Origin: Alloacidobacterium sp963823845
Lineage (GTDB): Bacteria; Acidobacteriota; Terriglobia; Terriglobales; Acidobacteriaceae
Assembly: GCA_963823845.1 (NCBI GenBank)
Contig: CAWGND010000013.1
Coordinates: 124,001-188,000, forward strand
Length of the DNA: 64,000 nt
Direction: 5' to 3'
Shown here: in pieces, positions 34,647 to 42,434 of the stretch
How positions within the stretch are numbered: the stretch's first letter is position 1
Layout of the letters: every line of letters begins with the position of its first letter
Program-made: the position numbers and the translations under genes
The notes under the pieces: model-generated
The model's database searches: none
What the model saw: the letters and a program-made list of their open reading frames with translations, nothing else
Told to the model about the DNA's origin: nothing

Positions 34647-37139
34647 CTATCTCTTCCTTGCCGGCTCCGGCTTTGCTTGCTCTGCCGCGTACTGCATTGA
34701 CCAGATACTCCCCGGACGCATGTACATGCTGGCGCGATACATTCCATCCTCGTCATATGCCTCTGGAGTGCGGAAGAAATATCCGCGGTCGCGCCACACC
34801 ACGTTGTAGACGCCCTCAGCGGTTTTGTATGCTTCATCGCGCATCCCCTCCGAAAGCATGTGCGAGGCGACGCCGAAGGTCGTGCCCGTCCATACTTCAG
34901 ACACCTGCGGGTTCTGGTTGAGAGCCTCGCCATTGGGCCCCGTGCCATTCACCGCGCCCATTTCACCGTTGCCGAAGAGCATTACGTTGTTGTTGTAGAC
35001 CGTCTTTAGCGCCGAGAGCCGCATTCGTTTCGGAACCAGATCACCCAGGCCCGTAAGGTTGGCGTACCACTGCCCGGCCAGTTGCTCAGCCATGATGTCG
35101 GAGCGGTACTCGCTCCGTGTGTCGTAGTCGAAGTATTTGCCGTTCCAAAGCTTCGTCATGTAAGCCAGTTGCGCGCGCCGGAAGAGTGCGTTGTACTCGC
35201 TGGCGGTATTCGGGTCGCCGACCTTCAGCCCGATCTCCGTCGTCGCGCGCAGCGCTGCCAGATACAGTCCGCCGCTGTAAGCGCTCTCGCCGGTTGCGAT
35301 CCAGTCGTCGTAGGTCTGGTCGGGAAAGCCGCCATTTTCGATCAGTCCATCGTTATCGGTGTCGTACTGGCGCAGATGCTCCATTGCCGCCTTCACGGCG
35401 TTCCAGGCATAGTGCAGGAAGGTTAGGTCCTTGCTGCCGGTGTAGACATAATCGCGCCACACCATCAGCACAAACTTGCTGTTCAGGTCGCGCCAGTTCG
35501 ACACGTCCTGGTAGGTGTACTGGTTTACGTTCACAAACGGGTCTTCCGCTGGAGCACCGAGATCATGCGGCACCGAGCCTGCGGTCTTCCGCTCCATGGT
35601 CACGAATTTGTGCTCGTGCAGCGCCTGCCAGATCCACAGATACTTTTGTGGATTGCTCTCCTGCACCGTGTCGGCGTATTCGCGCATCTCCTGCTTCTCG
35701 ATCTCCGGCCAGAAGCGAACCAAAGGGAAAGAGCCGTAGAAGCGAACATCCGAGGTGCCGTAATACGGGTAGTCGAAGCACTCCAGGTAGCTGAACGTGT
35801 CCTCGTCCTTCGAGGAGAAATGTTTTGGATTGCCGATGCCGTCAAGCTCGTGCGCCCACACCGTTCCGCCATCGGCGAGGATGTACATCTCATTGAAGAG
35901 CTCGCCACGAAACCACATTGGCTTCGAGGCGTCTCCGATGTACGGTTTCTGCCACGCGTCAATCGTCTTGCTCCACTCCTCATCGTGTTCGAGCGCGGTC
36001 TTCGCAATCTGCCAGGCGTGCGTGCCTTCGGCGCCGAAAAACTTCGTGTAGTGCCGCACCCACTTGCGGTCGCCACCGAACTGAATCAACGGCAGGTCCC
36101 AGGCCAGCGCCATTGGCACCATCTTTTTCTCATGCGGGTCGAGCGTGAAGCGCACCGCGATCGCGCCGGCAAGCTGTTCTCCGCCGCTGGCCACGTCAGC
36201 ACTTGTGTTCGGCAACCGCCCATCTGTTGAAAATGGTTTCCATGCCTCATCGCCCATCCCCTGTGGGTAGAGCGTCGTCAGGTAGGTTACTTCGAAACCG
36301 GGACCAGCTTTGGTGGCGATTGCGAACTGCCCATCCCACTCATCGCGCACCGCGCCAGTACGAATCCTGTCAAAGACGATGCCCTGCATCGACTCGCCAT
36401 TCCCGCCATTCAGGTCTTCCGAGACATAGCGGTTCCGATCCTGATTGCTGAGCGCACCGGAGAAGTTGCCGGAGGTATCGCGAAACCAGCCGACCATGTT
36501 TGTCCAGGAAAAAAGCAGCGAGACCTTGATCCGCTTGTCCGTCGGGTTCTCTGCATACCAGTTGTAGAGTGCGACCGGATAGCTCGATTCTTTGTAGTTG
36601 TTCGGAAGCAGCGGGGAAAACTGCTCGACCGTAAGCTTGACGCCAAGCTGGGCCGGATCATAGGCGAACCATGATTTTGGATAGAGCGCCGCATACTGAC
36701 CTGCGCCTGCCGGATACGACCAGTCCCACGCAGAAAGCGCTCCGTTCAGCGGTTTACCGATCGAAAGCGCTACAGCTTTTGCAGCCCCGTCTTCCGGTTG
36801 CACAAAGACAGCAAACTGATTTCCAGGAACGTTTTCATACTTGTGAACGCCTGCCTTGATATGCCAGCGCTCGAAGTTGCCACGATAGCTGCGCGAAAAG
36901 GTGCCCGCGCCAAGTCCGCCTACAGGCGCACCCTGCCAATAGCCGTCATCAATATTCGTCGGCAGCGAGGGCTTTCGTCCACCGGGATTTGGGGGCGGCT
37001 GCCCGATGGCGATGCGCCAGGCAGCTGGTGGAATTTGGTCGTCAGCAACGAGAATGGGACAGCTTACTAAAAACAGCAAGAAAACCACAGTAAAGCGATT
37101 CAGCGGCAAATTTCCGGGCCCTCCGAACCCAGCCATCAT
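34647..37139 (-). CDS. GH116 glycoside hydrolase (GBA2-like beta-glucosidase/glucosylceramidase)
   Basis: 830 residues with an N-terminal hydrophobic leader (FTVVFLLFLVSCPILVADDQ), so exported. An N-terminal beta domain carries PVGGLGAGTFSRSYRGNFERWHI. The C-terminal (alpha/alpha)6 barrel carries LFNEMYILADGGTVW, the region of the nucleophile Glu in family members, and NGGFPDQTYDDWIATGESAY, where the Asp of DQTYD is the acid/base counterpart of human GBA2 D677. The match to GH116 extends across the whole protein. Probable action is on beta-glucosides or glucosyl lipids, but the actual substrate cannot be read. It diverges from lptE; the starts are under 100 bp apart. Confidence 0.87.
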   Translation of the reverse strand: MMAGFGGPGNLPLNRFTVVFLLFLVSCPILVADDQIPPAAWRIAIGQPPPNPGGRKPSLPTNIDDGYWQGAPVGGLGAGTFSRSYRGNFERWHIKAGVHKYENVPGNQFAVFVQPEDGAAKAVALSIGKPLNGALSAWDWSYPAGAGQYAALYPKSWFAYDPAQLGVKLTVEQFSPLLPNNYKESSYPVALYNWYAENPTDKRIKVSLLFSWTNMVGWFRDTSGNFSGALSNQDRNRYVSEDLNGGNGESMQGIVFDRIRTGAVRDEWDGQFAIATKAGPGFEVTYLTTLYPQGMGDEAWKPFSTDGRLPNTSADVASGGEQLAGAIAVRFTLDPHEKKMVPMALAWDLPLIQFGGDRKWVRHYTKFFGAEGTHAWQIAKTALEHDEEWSKTIDAWQKPYIGDASKPMWFRGELFNEMYILADGGTVWAHELDGIGNPKHFSSKDEDTFSYLECFDYPYYGTSDVRFYGSFPLVRFWPEIEKQEMREYADTVQESNPQKYLWIWQALHEHKFVTMERKTAGSVPHDLGAPAEDPFVNVNQYTYQDVSNWRDLNSKFVLMVWRDYVYTGSKDLTFLHYAWNAVKAAMEHLRQYDTDNDGLIENGGFPDQTYDDWIATGESAYSGGLYLAALRATTEIGLKVGDPNTASEYNALFRRAQLAYMTKLWNGKYFDYDTRSEYRSDIMAEQLAGQWYANLTGLGDLVPKRMRLSALKTVYNNNVMLFGNGEMGAVNGTGPNGEALNQNPQVSEVWTGTTFGVASHMLSEGMRDEAYKTAEGVYNVVWRDRGYFFRTPEAYDEDGMYRASMYMRPGSIWSMQYAAEQAKPEPARKR

Positions 37140-37233
37140 ACATCGCTGGCGCTACATTCGTGAAAATAAAGTGCTTAGAAACAAGATATTGCCGGAGCGA
37201 ACGGTGGTCTTCGAAATGAGAGAATGTCATAGA

Positions 37234-37758
37234 ATGTCCCGTTCTTCTTACGCTGCGTTTTTTGCTGTCTTTTGCGCGCTCACAGGCTGCGGCTACCACT
37301 CGGTCAACTCTGCTGTGCATCTGCCCAAAACGGTGCGCACCATGGCTGTGCCAACCTTCGCCAACCATACGCAGTCCTTCCACACGGAAGTCTCTTTCAC
37401 CAACGCCGTCATTCGGGAATTCACCAGCCGCACGCCCTATAAAATTCTCGCGACCGATCAACCCGACGCAGGCGACGCCGTCCTCGAAGGCGCAATTAAT
37501 AGCTTCCAGGTCATCCCACTGACTTACAACATCCAGACCGGCCAGTCGTCCAGCTACCTCATTACCATCGGGGCCAGCGTCAAGGTGCTTGACCGCGACA
37601 ACCGTGTCCTCTACGAAAACAAGACCTACAGCTTCCGCGAGCAATATCAGACCACGCAGGATCTGGTCAGCTTTATCCAGGAAGACCCTGCCGCTGTCCG
37701 GCGCCTTTCTCGAGACTTTGCGCAGGCGCTTGTCTCAGATATTCTGGAGTCCTTCTGA
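37234..37758 (+). CDS. lptE: LptE, LPS-assembly lipoprotein
   Basis: About 174 residues. The lipobox LTGC in FFAVFCALTGCGYHS marks a lipoprotein, and GYHS directly after the cysteine is typical of LptE. The core has RTMAVPTFANHT, EVSFTNAVIREFTSRTPYKI, GDAVLEGAINSF and VLDRDNRVLYENKTYSFREQ. LptE plugs the LptD barrel that inserts LPS into the outer leaflet; lptD is not in the window. I take the ATG at 37234, which gives a 19-residue leader; 37216 is an alternative and neither has a strong ribosome-binding site. It precedes holA as in many genomes. Confidence 0.88.
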   Translation: MSRSSYAAFFAVFCALTGCGYHSVNSAVHLPKTVRTMAVPTFANHTQSFHTEVSFTNAVIREFTSRTPYKILATDQPDAGDAVLEGAINSFQVIPLTYNIQTGQSSSYLITIGASVKVLDRDNRVLYENKTYSFREQYQTTQDLVSFIQEDPAAVRRLSRDFAQALVSDILESF

Positions 37759-37783
37759 TGCAAGTCGATCTTTCCAATCTTGA

Positions 37784-37812
37784 TGTCATCCTGAGCGGAA
37801 CCGGGGTCCCCG
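37784..37812. repeat. Relic of the dispersed repeat joined to a GGGGTCCCC palindrome
   Basis: GATGTCATCCTGAGCGGA is the inverted orientation of the repeat seen at 2212-2246. It is followed at once by CCGGGGTCCCCGG (37800-37812), a perfect 13-base palindrome around one T. The unit lies between lptE and holA with no gene in the 170 bp. Compound repeats of this type are found in acidobacterial genomes; their function is not known. Confidence 0.5.
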
Positions 37813-37930
37813 GAGTGCGCGATTTTCGTATGCCGGGGTGGGAAGCGTTCGAAGAACGCGCCGTCAAAGAGCCTGTAATGCGCTTGTCGAAGCGGTCTGC
37901 TTTTCCCTTCCGACTGGAGACAATCTAGGC

Positions 37931-39067
37931 ATGGGAGCAGGCTTCGCCTCCACTGACCGCTTCCTCGCCGAACTCCACGGCAACAAGCTGCGGCCCGGCT
38001 ATGTCCTCATCGGCGACGAGATATTTCTCTACGAGCGCTGCCGCCGCGCCGTGCTTGAAACCTATGTCCCCGCGGATCTGCGTGACTTCTGCCTCTCGGA
38101 CATCGACCTTGCGGAGATGAGCATCTTCGAAGCGCTCGACCGCGCGCAGACGCCGTCGCTCATGTCTCCCTTTCAAGTGCTCTTTATCCGCAACCTGAAA
38201 CAGCTTTATACGCGCGGTGCGAAGAAAGAGGAGTTTGCCTCGATCGACGCCTACTTCCGCTCACCGAATCCTCAAGCCGTCCTCATCTTCGTCGCTGACC
38301 ACCTTCGCATCCCCTCTGACCCGCGCCGCATGGAGATGACGGACAAGGACCGCTACGAGCGCATCCGCGAAACGCTTGGCGACCACTGCGGCATCGTCGA
38401 GCTGGCGCGCGTCGATGAAGCCGACGCCCTGCGCTGGCTTGTCGCTGAAGCGGAAAAGCAGCAGATCAAGCTCGAACAGGACGCAGCCCGCGAACTCGTA
38501 GACGCGCTCGGCGCCGACATGATGCTCATCGCTGGCGAATTCGAAAAGCTCTCCCTTTACGCGGGACCGAAGAAGCTCATCACGCTGGGCGGCGTCGAAA
38601 CGATGGTACTGGCCGCGAAGCAGCGCTCACTCTATGAGCTTACGGACGCCATCTCGGCCAAGGACAAGCAACGGGCGCTCGCATTGTTGGATGGCCTGTT
38701 GAATGCATCCGATGGCGGTGAAGACGCGGCCATTGGACACCTCTACATGCTGGCGCGAACCTTCCGCCAGATGCTCGTGATCCTCGAAAAGAACGTGCGC
38801 GATTCGCGCGCCATCTGGCAGGCTCTCTGGCAGGGCTTCCGCATGCCGCCCTTCGCTGCTGAAGACCTGATCCGCCAGGCCCGCCGCTATAAATCAAAGA
38901 GGGAATTGACTCGTGCACTGCGTCTCATCGCAAGAGCAGACTTAGAACTGCGCTCGCAGCCGCCTGACAAGAAACTCGTGCTCGAACGCCTGGTGATGGA
39001 CTTAGCCAGCGAGCCAAAGGCTTCTAGTATCGAGACTAGCTCATATCAAATTCAGTTGAGCATATGA
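37931..39067 (+). CDS. holA: HolA, DNA polymerase III delta subunit
   Basis: 378 residues, AAA+-like clamp-loader subunit that opens the sliding clamp. Visible family features are GYVLIGDEIFLYERCRRAVL near residue 22, ALDRAQTPSLMSPFQVLFIR, a degenerate ATPase core without Walker A (as expected for delta), LVDALGADMMLIAGEFEKLS, and the C-terminal collar with LYELTDAISAKDKQRALALL and RQARRYKSKRELTRALRLIA. The start is the ATG at 37931 following GGAG; the open frame upstream runs through the repeat relic and is not protein-like. It is probably cotranscribed with lptE. Confidence 0.9.
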   Translation: MGAGFASTDRFLAELHGNKLRPGYVLIGDEIFLYERCRRAVLETYVPADLRDFCLSDIDLAEMSIFEALDRAQTPSLMSPFQVLFIRNLKQLYTRGAKKEEFASIDAYFRSPNPQAVLIFVADHLRIPSDPRRMEMTDKDRYERIRETLGDHCGIVELARVDEADALRWLVAEAEKQQIKLEQDAARELVDALGADMMLIAGEFEKLSLYAGPKKLITLGGVETMVLAAKQRSLYELTDAISAKDKQRALALLDGLLNASDGGEDAAIGHLYMLARTFRQMLVILEKNVRDSRAIWQALWQGFRMPPFAAEDLIRQARRYKSKRELTRALRLIARADLELRSQPPDKKLVLERLVMDLASEPKASSIETSSYQIQLSI

Positions 39068-39112
39068 GTTCGATCGAAATAAAATCCTGACCAAATACTT
39101 TCATATCTAGAA

Positions 39113-39775
39113 ATGTATCAGCGCGAAGGAATGTCTCTTCAGCATGGCATGAATTTTAGAGGCGATGATTCAGTGTTTCTCATGAGCATGAGAAGAGGTG
39201 CGCCTTATGAGGACATCTTTGACCGCGATAACCTTGTGTTGAATTACGAAGGCCACGACATCCCGCGAAGCAAGGATGGTCCAGATCCAAAGAGCGTTGA
39301 TCAACCCATGTATGTTGGCGACGGTAGGCCATCTCGCAATAAGAAATTCTTTGACGCCGCGCAAGATTTCAAAAATGGAGCCAGAGCTAAGCCGCTTAAT
39401 ATTAGAGTTTACGAAAAGTCGCGTGCGGGAATTTGGGTCTACAACGGCATATTCGAGCTAGAAGAAGCCACGTTGAGAAAGGCCGACGAGACCGCCCGTA
39501 GAAAAGTGTTTCGCTTTAAACTTTGGCTCTCGCCCGAACAAACGATAAGTCGTGATTACGTAGATGAACTCCCGCAAACGCGCCTGATCCCCTCTGACAT
39601 AAAACTAGAGGTGTACAAGAGAGATAAAGGGCAATGCGTTATTTGCCAGAGCAAAGATAACCTCCATTTCGACCCCGACTTTCCGTATTCTCGAGGAGGT
39701 TCTTCGCTCACCGTCGCAAATGTTCGCTTATTGTGCGCCCGCCATAATTTGATAAAGGGATCGAAGATTATGTAG
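39113..39775 (+). CDS. HNH endonuclease with an N-terminal nucleic-acid-recognition-like domain
   Basis: 220 residues. The C-terminal 55 residues are an HNH zinc nuclease domain: KRDKGQCVICQSKDNLHFDP, PYSRGGSSLTVANVRLLCAR and HNLIKG. There are two zinc cysteines in C-x2-C, a second pair C/H in CARH, an Asp-Phe-Asp-Pro in place of the usual first catalytic His region, and N in the VANVRLLC stretch. The N-terminal 130 residues (DNLVLNYEGHDIPRSKDG, PLNIRVYEKSRAGIWVYNG) resemble the SRA/YDG-like or McrA-type recognition modules of modification-dependent nucleases, but I cannot assign them firmly. The gene is clearly richer in A and T than its neighbours and has no strong ribosome-binding site, signs of recent transfer. 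Possibly a restriction or defence enzyme, inference only. Confidence 0.7.
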   Translation: MYQREGMSLQHGMNFRGDDSVFLMSMRRGAPYEDIFDRDNLVLNYEGHDIPRSKDGPDPKSVDQPMYVGDGRPSRNKKFFDAAQDFKNGARAKPLNIRVYEKSRAGIWVYNGIFELEEATLRKADETARRKVFRFKLWLSPEQTISRDYVDELPQTRLIPSDIKLEVYKRDKGQCVICQSKDNLHFDPDFPYSRGGSSLTVANVRLLCARHNLIKGSKIM

Positions 39776-39789
39776 GCCAGTACCCACAA

Positions 39790-39812
39790 GGGTTGCCAAA
39801 TTTTGACAACCC
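39790..39812. other. 23-bp imperfect palindrome after the HNH gene
   Basis: GGGTTG and CAACCC at the ends, with CAAA and TTTG inside, form an almost full palindrome with two mismatched positions and a one-base centre. The centre is too tight for a good RNA hairpin, and no T-run follows, so a protein-binding site or end-of-transfer scar is as likely as a terminator. Confidence 0.35.
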
Positions 39813-39835
39813 ATGTGCGGACTGCATCGACAAGC

Positions 39836-39973
39836 CTAGTTCTGTATCCAAATCGCGTTTGTCCCCAGCAGCGTTGGAGACGCAATGGTCCCAAAGGCCG
39901 TCACCATTGTTACCGGGAAGGAGGATGCGCTGCCTGGGTCGACTGCGCTGAAAAAGCCGGGCTGCGTTACGTA
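39836..39973 (-). pseudogene. Remnant of a second G1 peptidase (C-terminal end only)
   Basis: Read on the minus strand, the frame ending with TAG at 39838-39836 gives DPGSASSFPVTMV, then IASPTLLGTNAIWIQN. The intact peptidase just upstream ends with DPASAGSFPVTML and ISYPTLLGGSAIWMQD, so the two are clearly related. Only about 35-45 residues are recognisable, no start or catalytic residues remain, and the sequence has diverged, so it is an old partial duplicate. It occupies most of the 335 bp between the HNH gene and the peptidase. Confidence 0.65.
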
Positions 39974-40110
39974 CGAGCGGAGATAGTTTCTTTTGGTGGG
40001 GAAGTGACTGTAAGGCGGTTCTAGATTGTGCCCTAGAAACGAATGACGACGCAGGTTCGCGTCGTCATTCGCAAAGCAGACTGAGCCCGATTCCCCAGTT
40101 CAGAAAATTA

Positions 40111-41157
40111 TTAACGAGCCGAGCCTTCGTCCTGCATCCAGATCGCGCTCCCGCCCAGAAGTGTGGGATACGAGATGCCATAGCCGTTGTTGTCCAGCAT
40201 GGTCACAGGGAACGATCCCGCGCTGGCCGGATCAACATAGTTATAGTTGAAGTTAGAAGCCCAAGTATCTGAGAAGTAATCAGAGATATAGTTCGTCAGG
40301 GTTGCCAGACTGCCGCCAACACCAGGACGCTCCACAATCCACTCCGCGCTGTTGCCTACCAGCTGGGTTCCCGGAGGCGCGGAGAAGTTGACGATTACGT
40401 ACTGATCGGTGTTGTAGTTCACGATATAAGCATGACCTGCTGTCGAGGAGGTGCTCCAGACTTCAACGAAGAGATCGTCACCAGGAGCGATAGGAAGGCT
40501 GGGAATGCGTGTCCAACCGTAGGGATACCACTCATACCATGCCGAATAGTAGGTGTAGTTGGTCCCTGCGTAGCAATAAGCATCGGCTTCACTGCCGGCC
40601 TGCAGCACATCGCCCGATCCCCATCCGTCAATACCCACCCACGTGACTCCGTAGTCCCAGGAGCCGGTGCATGCGCCATAAGCCTGGCGGGCAACGGGAA
40701 CAACATAGTCGCCGAAAAGGTAATAGAAGGAAGAGCTGCCATACTTGGTAACTCCGTTGTAGTTGACGTAGCCGCTCCAGTTATAGGAGAGGGCTGCATT
40801 ACCGCTGGCCGGTGCAGCAGTACTCGCCCCAGCCTTCAGCTTCGCCGGACCGGCGAAATTCTTGGTGACCTCGAGTACGGGCGCCACTCGAGTCTTGGAT
40901 GCGGCCATGGCTTTCTTCCACGTTGCGAATTGCTTCGGCTGTGCAGCATCATCCGGCTTTGGCGGGAAGCCATAATATGCCAGCTCCTGATCGGAGGCGT
41001 TCAAAGGATTGAAGCCCGCCGGAGGAGCTTTGATGGTGGTTACACCCGCGACATTCGTCGCGAGTTCATTCGACTGTAGCTGCTGTTGCTGGGCAATGCT
41101 CGTCAGAGGCGCAACAATGAGCAGAGCCGAAACGAGAGAGAACATACGCTGTTTCAT
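40111..41157 (-). CDS. G1-family (eqolisin) acid peptidase
   Basis: 348 residues with a signal peptide (MFSLVSALLIVAPLTSIAQ) and a propeptide-like region up to about residue 120. The catalytic beta-sandwich follows: LSYNWSGYVNYNG, GVTWVGIDGWGSGDVLQAGS (the Gln of the Gln-Glu dyad), YYSAWYEWYPYGW and LVGNSAEWIVERPGVGG, where the Glu of SAEWIVE is the second catalytic residue. Such peptidases work outside the cell at low pH, in keeping with an acid-soil organism. The gene stands alone; a decayed copy of its 3' end lies downstream and its promoter must be in the 190 bp before the hairpin at 41345-41375. Confidence 0.88.
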   Translation of the reverse strand: MKQRMFSLVSALLIVAPLTSIAQQQQLQSNELATNVAGVTTIKAPPAGFNPLNASDQELAYYGFPPKPDDAAQPKQFATWKKAMAASKTRVAPVLEVTKNFAGPAKLKAGASTAAPASGNAALSYNWSGYVNYNGVTKYGSSSFYYLFGDYVVPVARQAYGACTGSWDYGVTWVGIDGWGSGDVLQAGSEADAYCYAGTNYTYYSAWYEWYPYGWTRIPSLPIAPGDDLFVEVWSTSSTAGHAYIVNYNTDQYVIVNFSAPPGTQLVGNSAEWIVERPGVGGSLATLTNYISDYFSDTWASNFNYNYVDPASAGSFPVTMLDNNGYGISYPTLLGGSAIWMQDEGSAR

Positions 41158-41344
41158 CGTTTTCCTGCTTCTTTCGTTAAATTGTGGGGATTTGGCCCCG
41201 AGGCCCTGAAGTGTGTTACAGCAAGTAGTGAAAGAAGCGGGGACTCCGTTACGAACAAGATAGAAAAAATATTAATTCGGCGCCGTGCGTAGTTATGTAT
41301 CTTCCTTAAGTCGCTGATATGATGCGCGGAATATTAACACCGAG

Positions 41345-41375
41345 AAAAAATAGTCCCGAACTAATCCTCCGGGAC
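41345..41375 (-). terminator. Strong intrinsic terminator with T6 tract
   Basis: On the minus strand GTCCCG and CGGGAC pair around an 11-base loop and are followed by TATTTTTT. The hairpin lies directly after the stop of the cysteine-rich reading frame and about 190 bp before the G1 peptidase start, so it terminates something other than aqpZ, which has its own terminator at 41490-41516. Confidence 0.65.
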
Positions 41376-41382
41376 CCTTGGT

Positions 41383-41445
41383 CTAGCAACAGGAGTCGCT
41401 GCAGCACGGCTTGTCCGCACAGCCAGGCCTGATGCAACATTCATC
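41383..41445 (-). other. Candidate tiny cysteine-rich reading frame / small transcript
   Basis: Between two in-frame stops, the minus-strand frame reads DECCIRPGCADKPCCSDSCC then TAG: seven cysteines in 20 codons. It has no standard start codon. A nearby ATG (41444-41442) is in another frame, and one inserted base after ATGAA would give a Met-initiated peptide of about the same length. A TACAAT -10-like box lies 20 bp upstream and a strong terminator follows at once, so a short transcript is plausible. It could be a metal-binding peptide, a leader peptide or chance. Confidence 0.35.
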
Positions 41446-41464
41446 CTAGCTGCTGGTTGAACAG

Positions 41465-41470
41465 ATTGTA
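41465..41470 (-). promoter_or_regulatory. -10-like box of the putative small transcription unit
   Basis: TACAAT on the minus strand matches the sigma-70 -10 consensus in five of six bases. A weak TTGCTT lies 13 bases upstream, too close for a normal -35, so the promoter call is tentative. The same TACAAT occurs before both propeller lipoprotein genes. Confidence 0.3.
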
Positions 41471-41489
41471 GTGCCGGGGACAAAAGCAA

Positions 41490-41516
41490 AGGAGCGGCAT
41501 ATGTCATGCCGCTCCT
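41490..41516 (-). terminator. Intrinsic terminator of aqpZ
   Basis: AGGAGCGGCAT and ATGCCGCTCCT form a perfect 11-bp stem with a 5-base loop, followed on the minus strand by TTGCTTTTG. It lies 31 bases after the aqpZ stop codon. Confidence 0.8.
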
Positions 41517-41547
41517 TCCAGGTGAGTAGTGGAATGGATACTGTTAC

Positions 41548-42270
41548 TCAGTAGCTCTCGTCAGGCTTCTTGAAGAGGAAAAGGTAGATCCACCCGCCCA
41601 CCGCTCCGCCAAGAATGGGAGCGATCCAGAAGAGCCACAATTGCTGCAAGGGCCACCAGTATCCAGCGAAGATAGCGGGCCCGGTGCTGCGAGCCGGGTT
41701 CACCGAAGTATTCGTCACCGGAATGCTGATCAGGTGAATCAGCGTCAGGCACAGGCCAATTGCGATGGGCGCGAACCCGGCGGGGACGCCGCGCTTGTCC
41801 GTGGCACCCATGATGACCCAGAGGAAGAAGAAGGTTAGAACAAATTCCGCCACGAAGCACGCCAGCAGTGAGTAGCCGCCTGGCGAGTGTTCTGCGTAGC
41901 CGTTCGAGGCAAAACTGCTCGTCGCGGCATTGAACGTCGGATTGCCTGTTACGATGATGTAAAGTACGCCAGAGGCAACGATCGCGCCCAGCACCTGGGC
42001 GATCACGTAGGCAGGCAGATCTTTCGCCGGGAACCGCTTACCGACAACCAGACCAACGGAAATTGCCGGGTTAAGGTGGCAGCCGGAAATATGACCAATG
42101 GCAAAGGCCATAGTTAAGACCGTCAAACCGAAGGCAAATGCAACGCCGACAAAGCCAATTCCCAGCGCAGGAAAAGCCGCTGAGATTAAAGCCGATCCGC
42201 AACCACCGAAAACCAGCCAGAATGTGCCCAGAAACTCCGCAATTGAACGACGCATCAGTGTTGGTGACAC
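41548..42270 (-). CDS. aqpZ: AqpZ, aquaporin
   Basis: 240 residues, six membrane helices and two half-helices. The NPA boxes are present as GCHLNPAISVGL and TSVNPARSTGPAIFAG; the Arg after the second box and the His in GHISGCHLNPA fit a water-selective channel rather than a glycerol facilitator. The N-terminal RRSIAEFLGTFWLVFGGCGS is the typical helix 1 start. The start is GTG at 42270, eight bases after GGAGG; an ATG five codons later would also be possible. It forms a single-gene unit with its own terminator at 41490-41516. Confidence 0.94.
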   Translation of the reverse strand: MSPTLMRRSIAEFLGTFWLVFGGCGSALISAAFPALGIGFVGVAFAFGLTVLTMAFAIGHISGCHLNPAISVGLVVGKRFPAKDLPAYVIAQVLGAIVASGVLYIIVTGNPTFNAATSSFASNGYAEHSPGGYSLLACFVAEFVLTFFFLWVIMGATDKRGVPAGFAPIAIGLCLTLIHLISIPVTNTSVNPARSTGPAIFAGYWWPLQQLWLFWIAPILGGAVGGWIYLFLFKKPDESY

Positions 42271-42434
42271 AGAAGATTCCTCCTTGGATACGCCTCATGG
42301 GCGAGTTCTGAATCGCTAAAACGCTAACACGGAATAACTTACGAAGCGAAGGAATTCGTTGGAAATTTCCCAGCCACAAGGCGGGATCTGCGAATTCCAG
42401 TATATAGCTGAATACATGGCGCTTATCAGCGCGG

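Noticed and set aside
41157..41445. Cysteine-responsive attenuator controlling the G1 peptidase
   Set aside because: A leader peptide with Cys codons before a terminator is suggestive, but the frame has no start codon, no alternative antiterminator pairing was found, and the peptidase has no link with cysteine metabolism. Kept only as a candidate small transcript.
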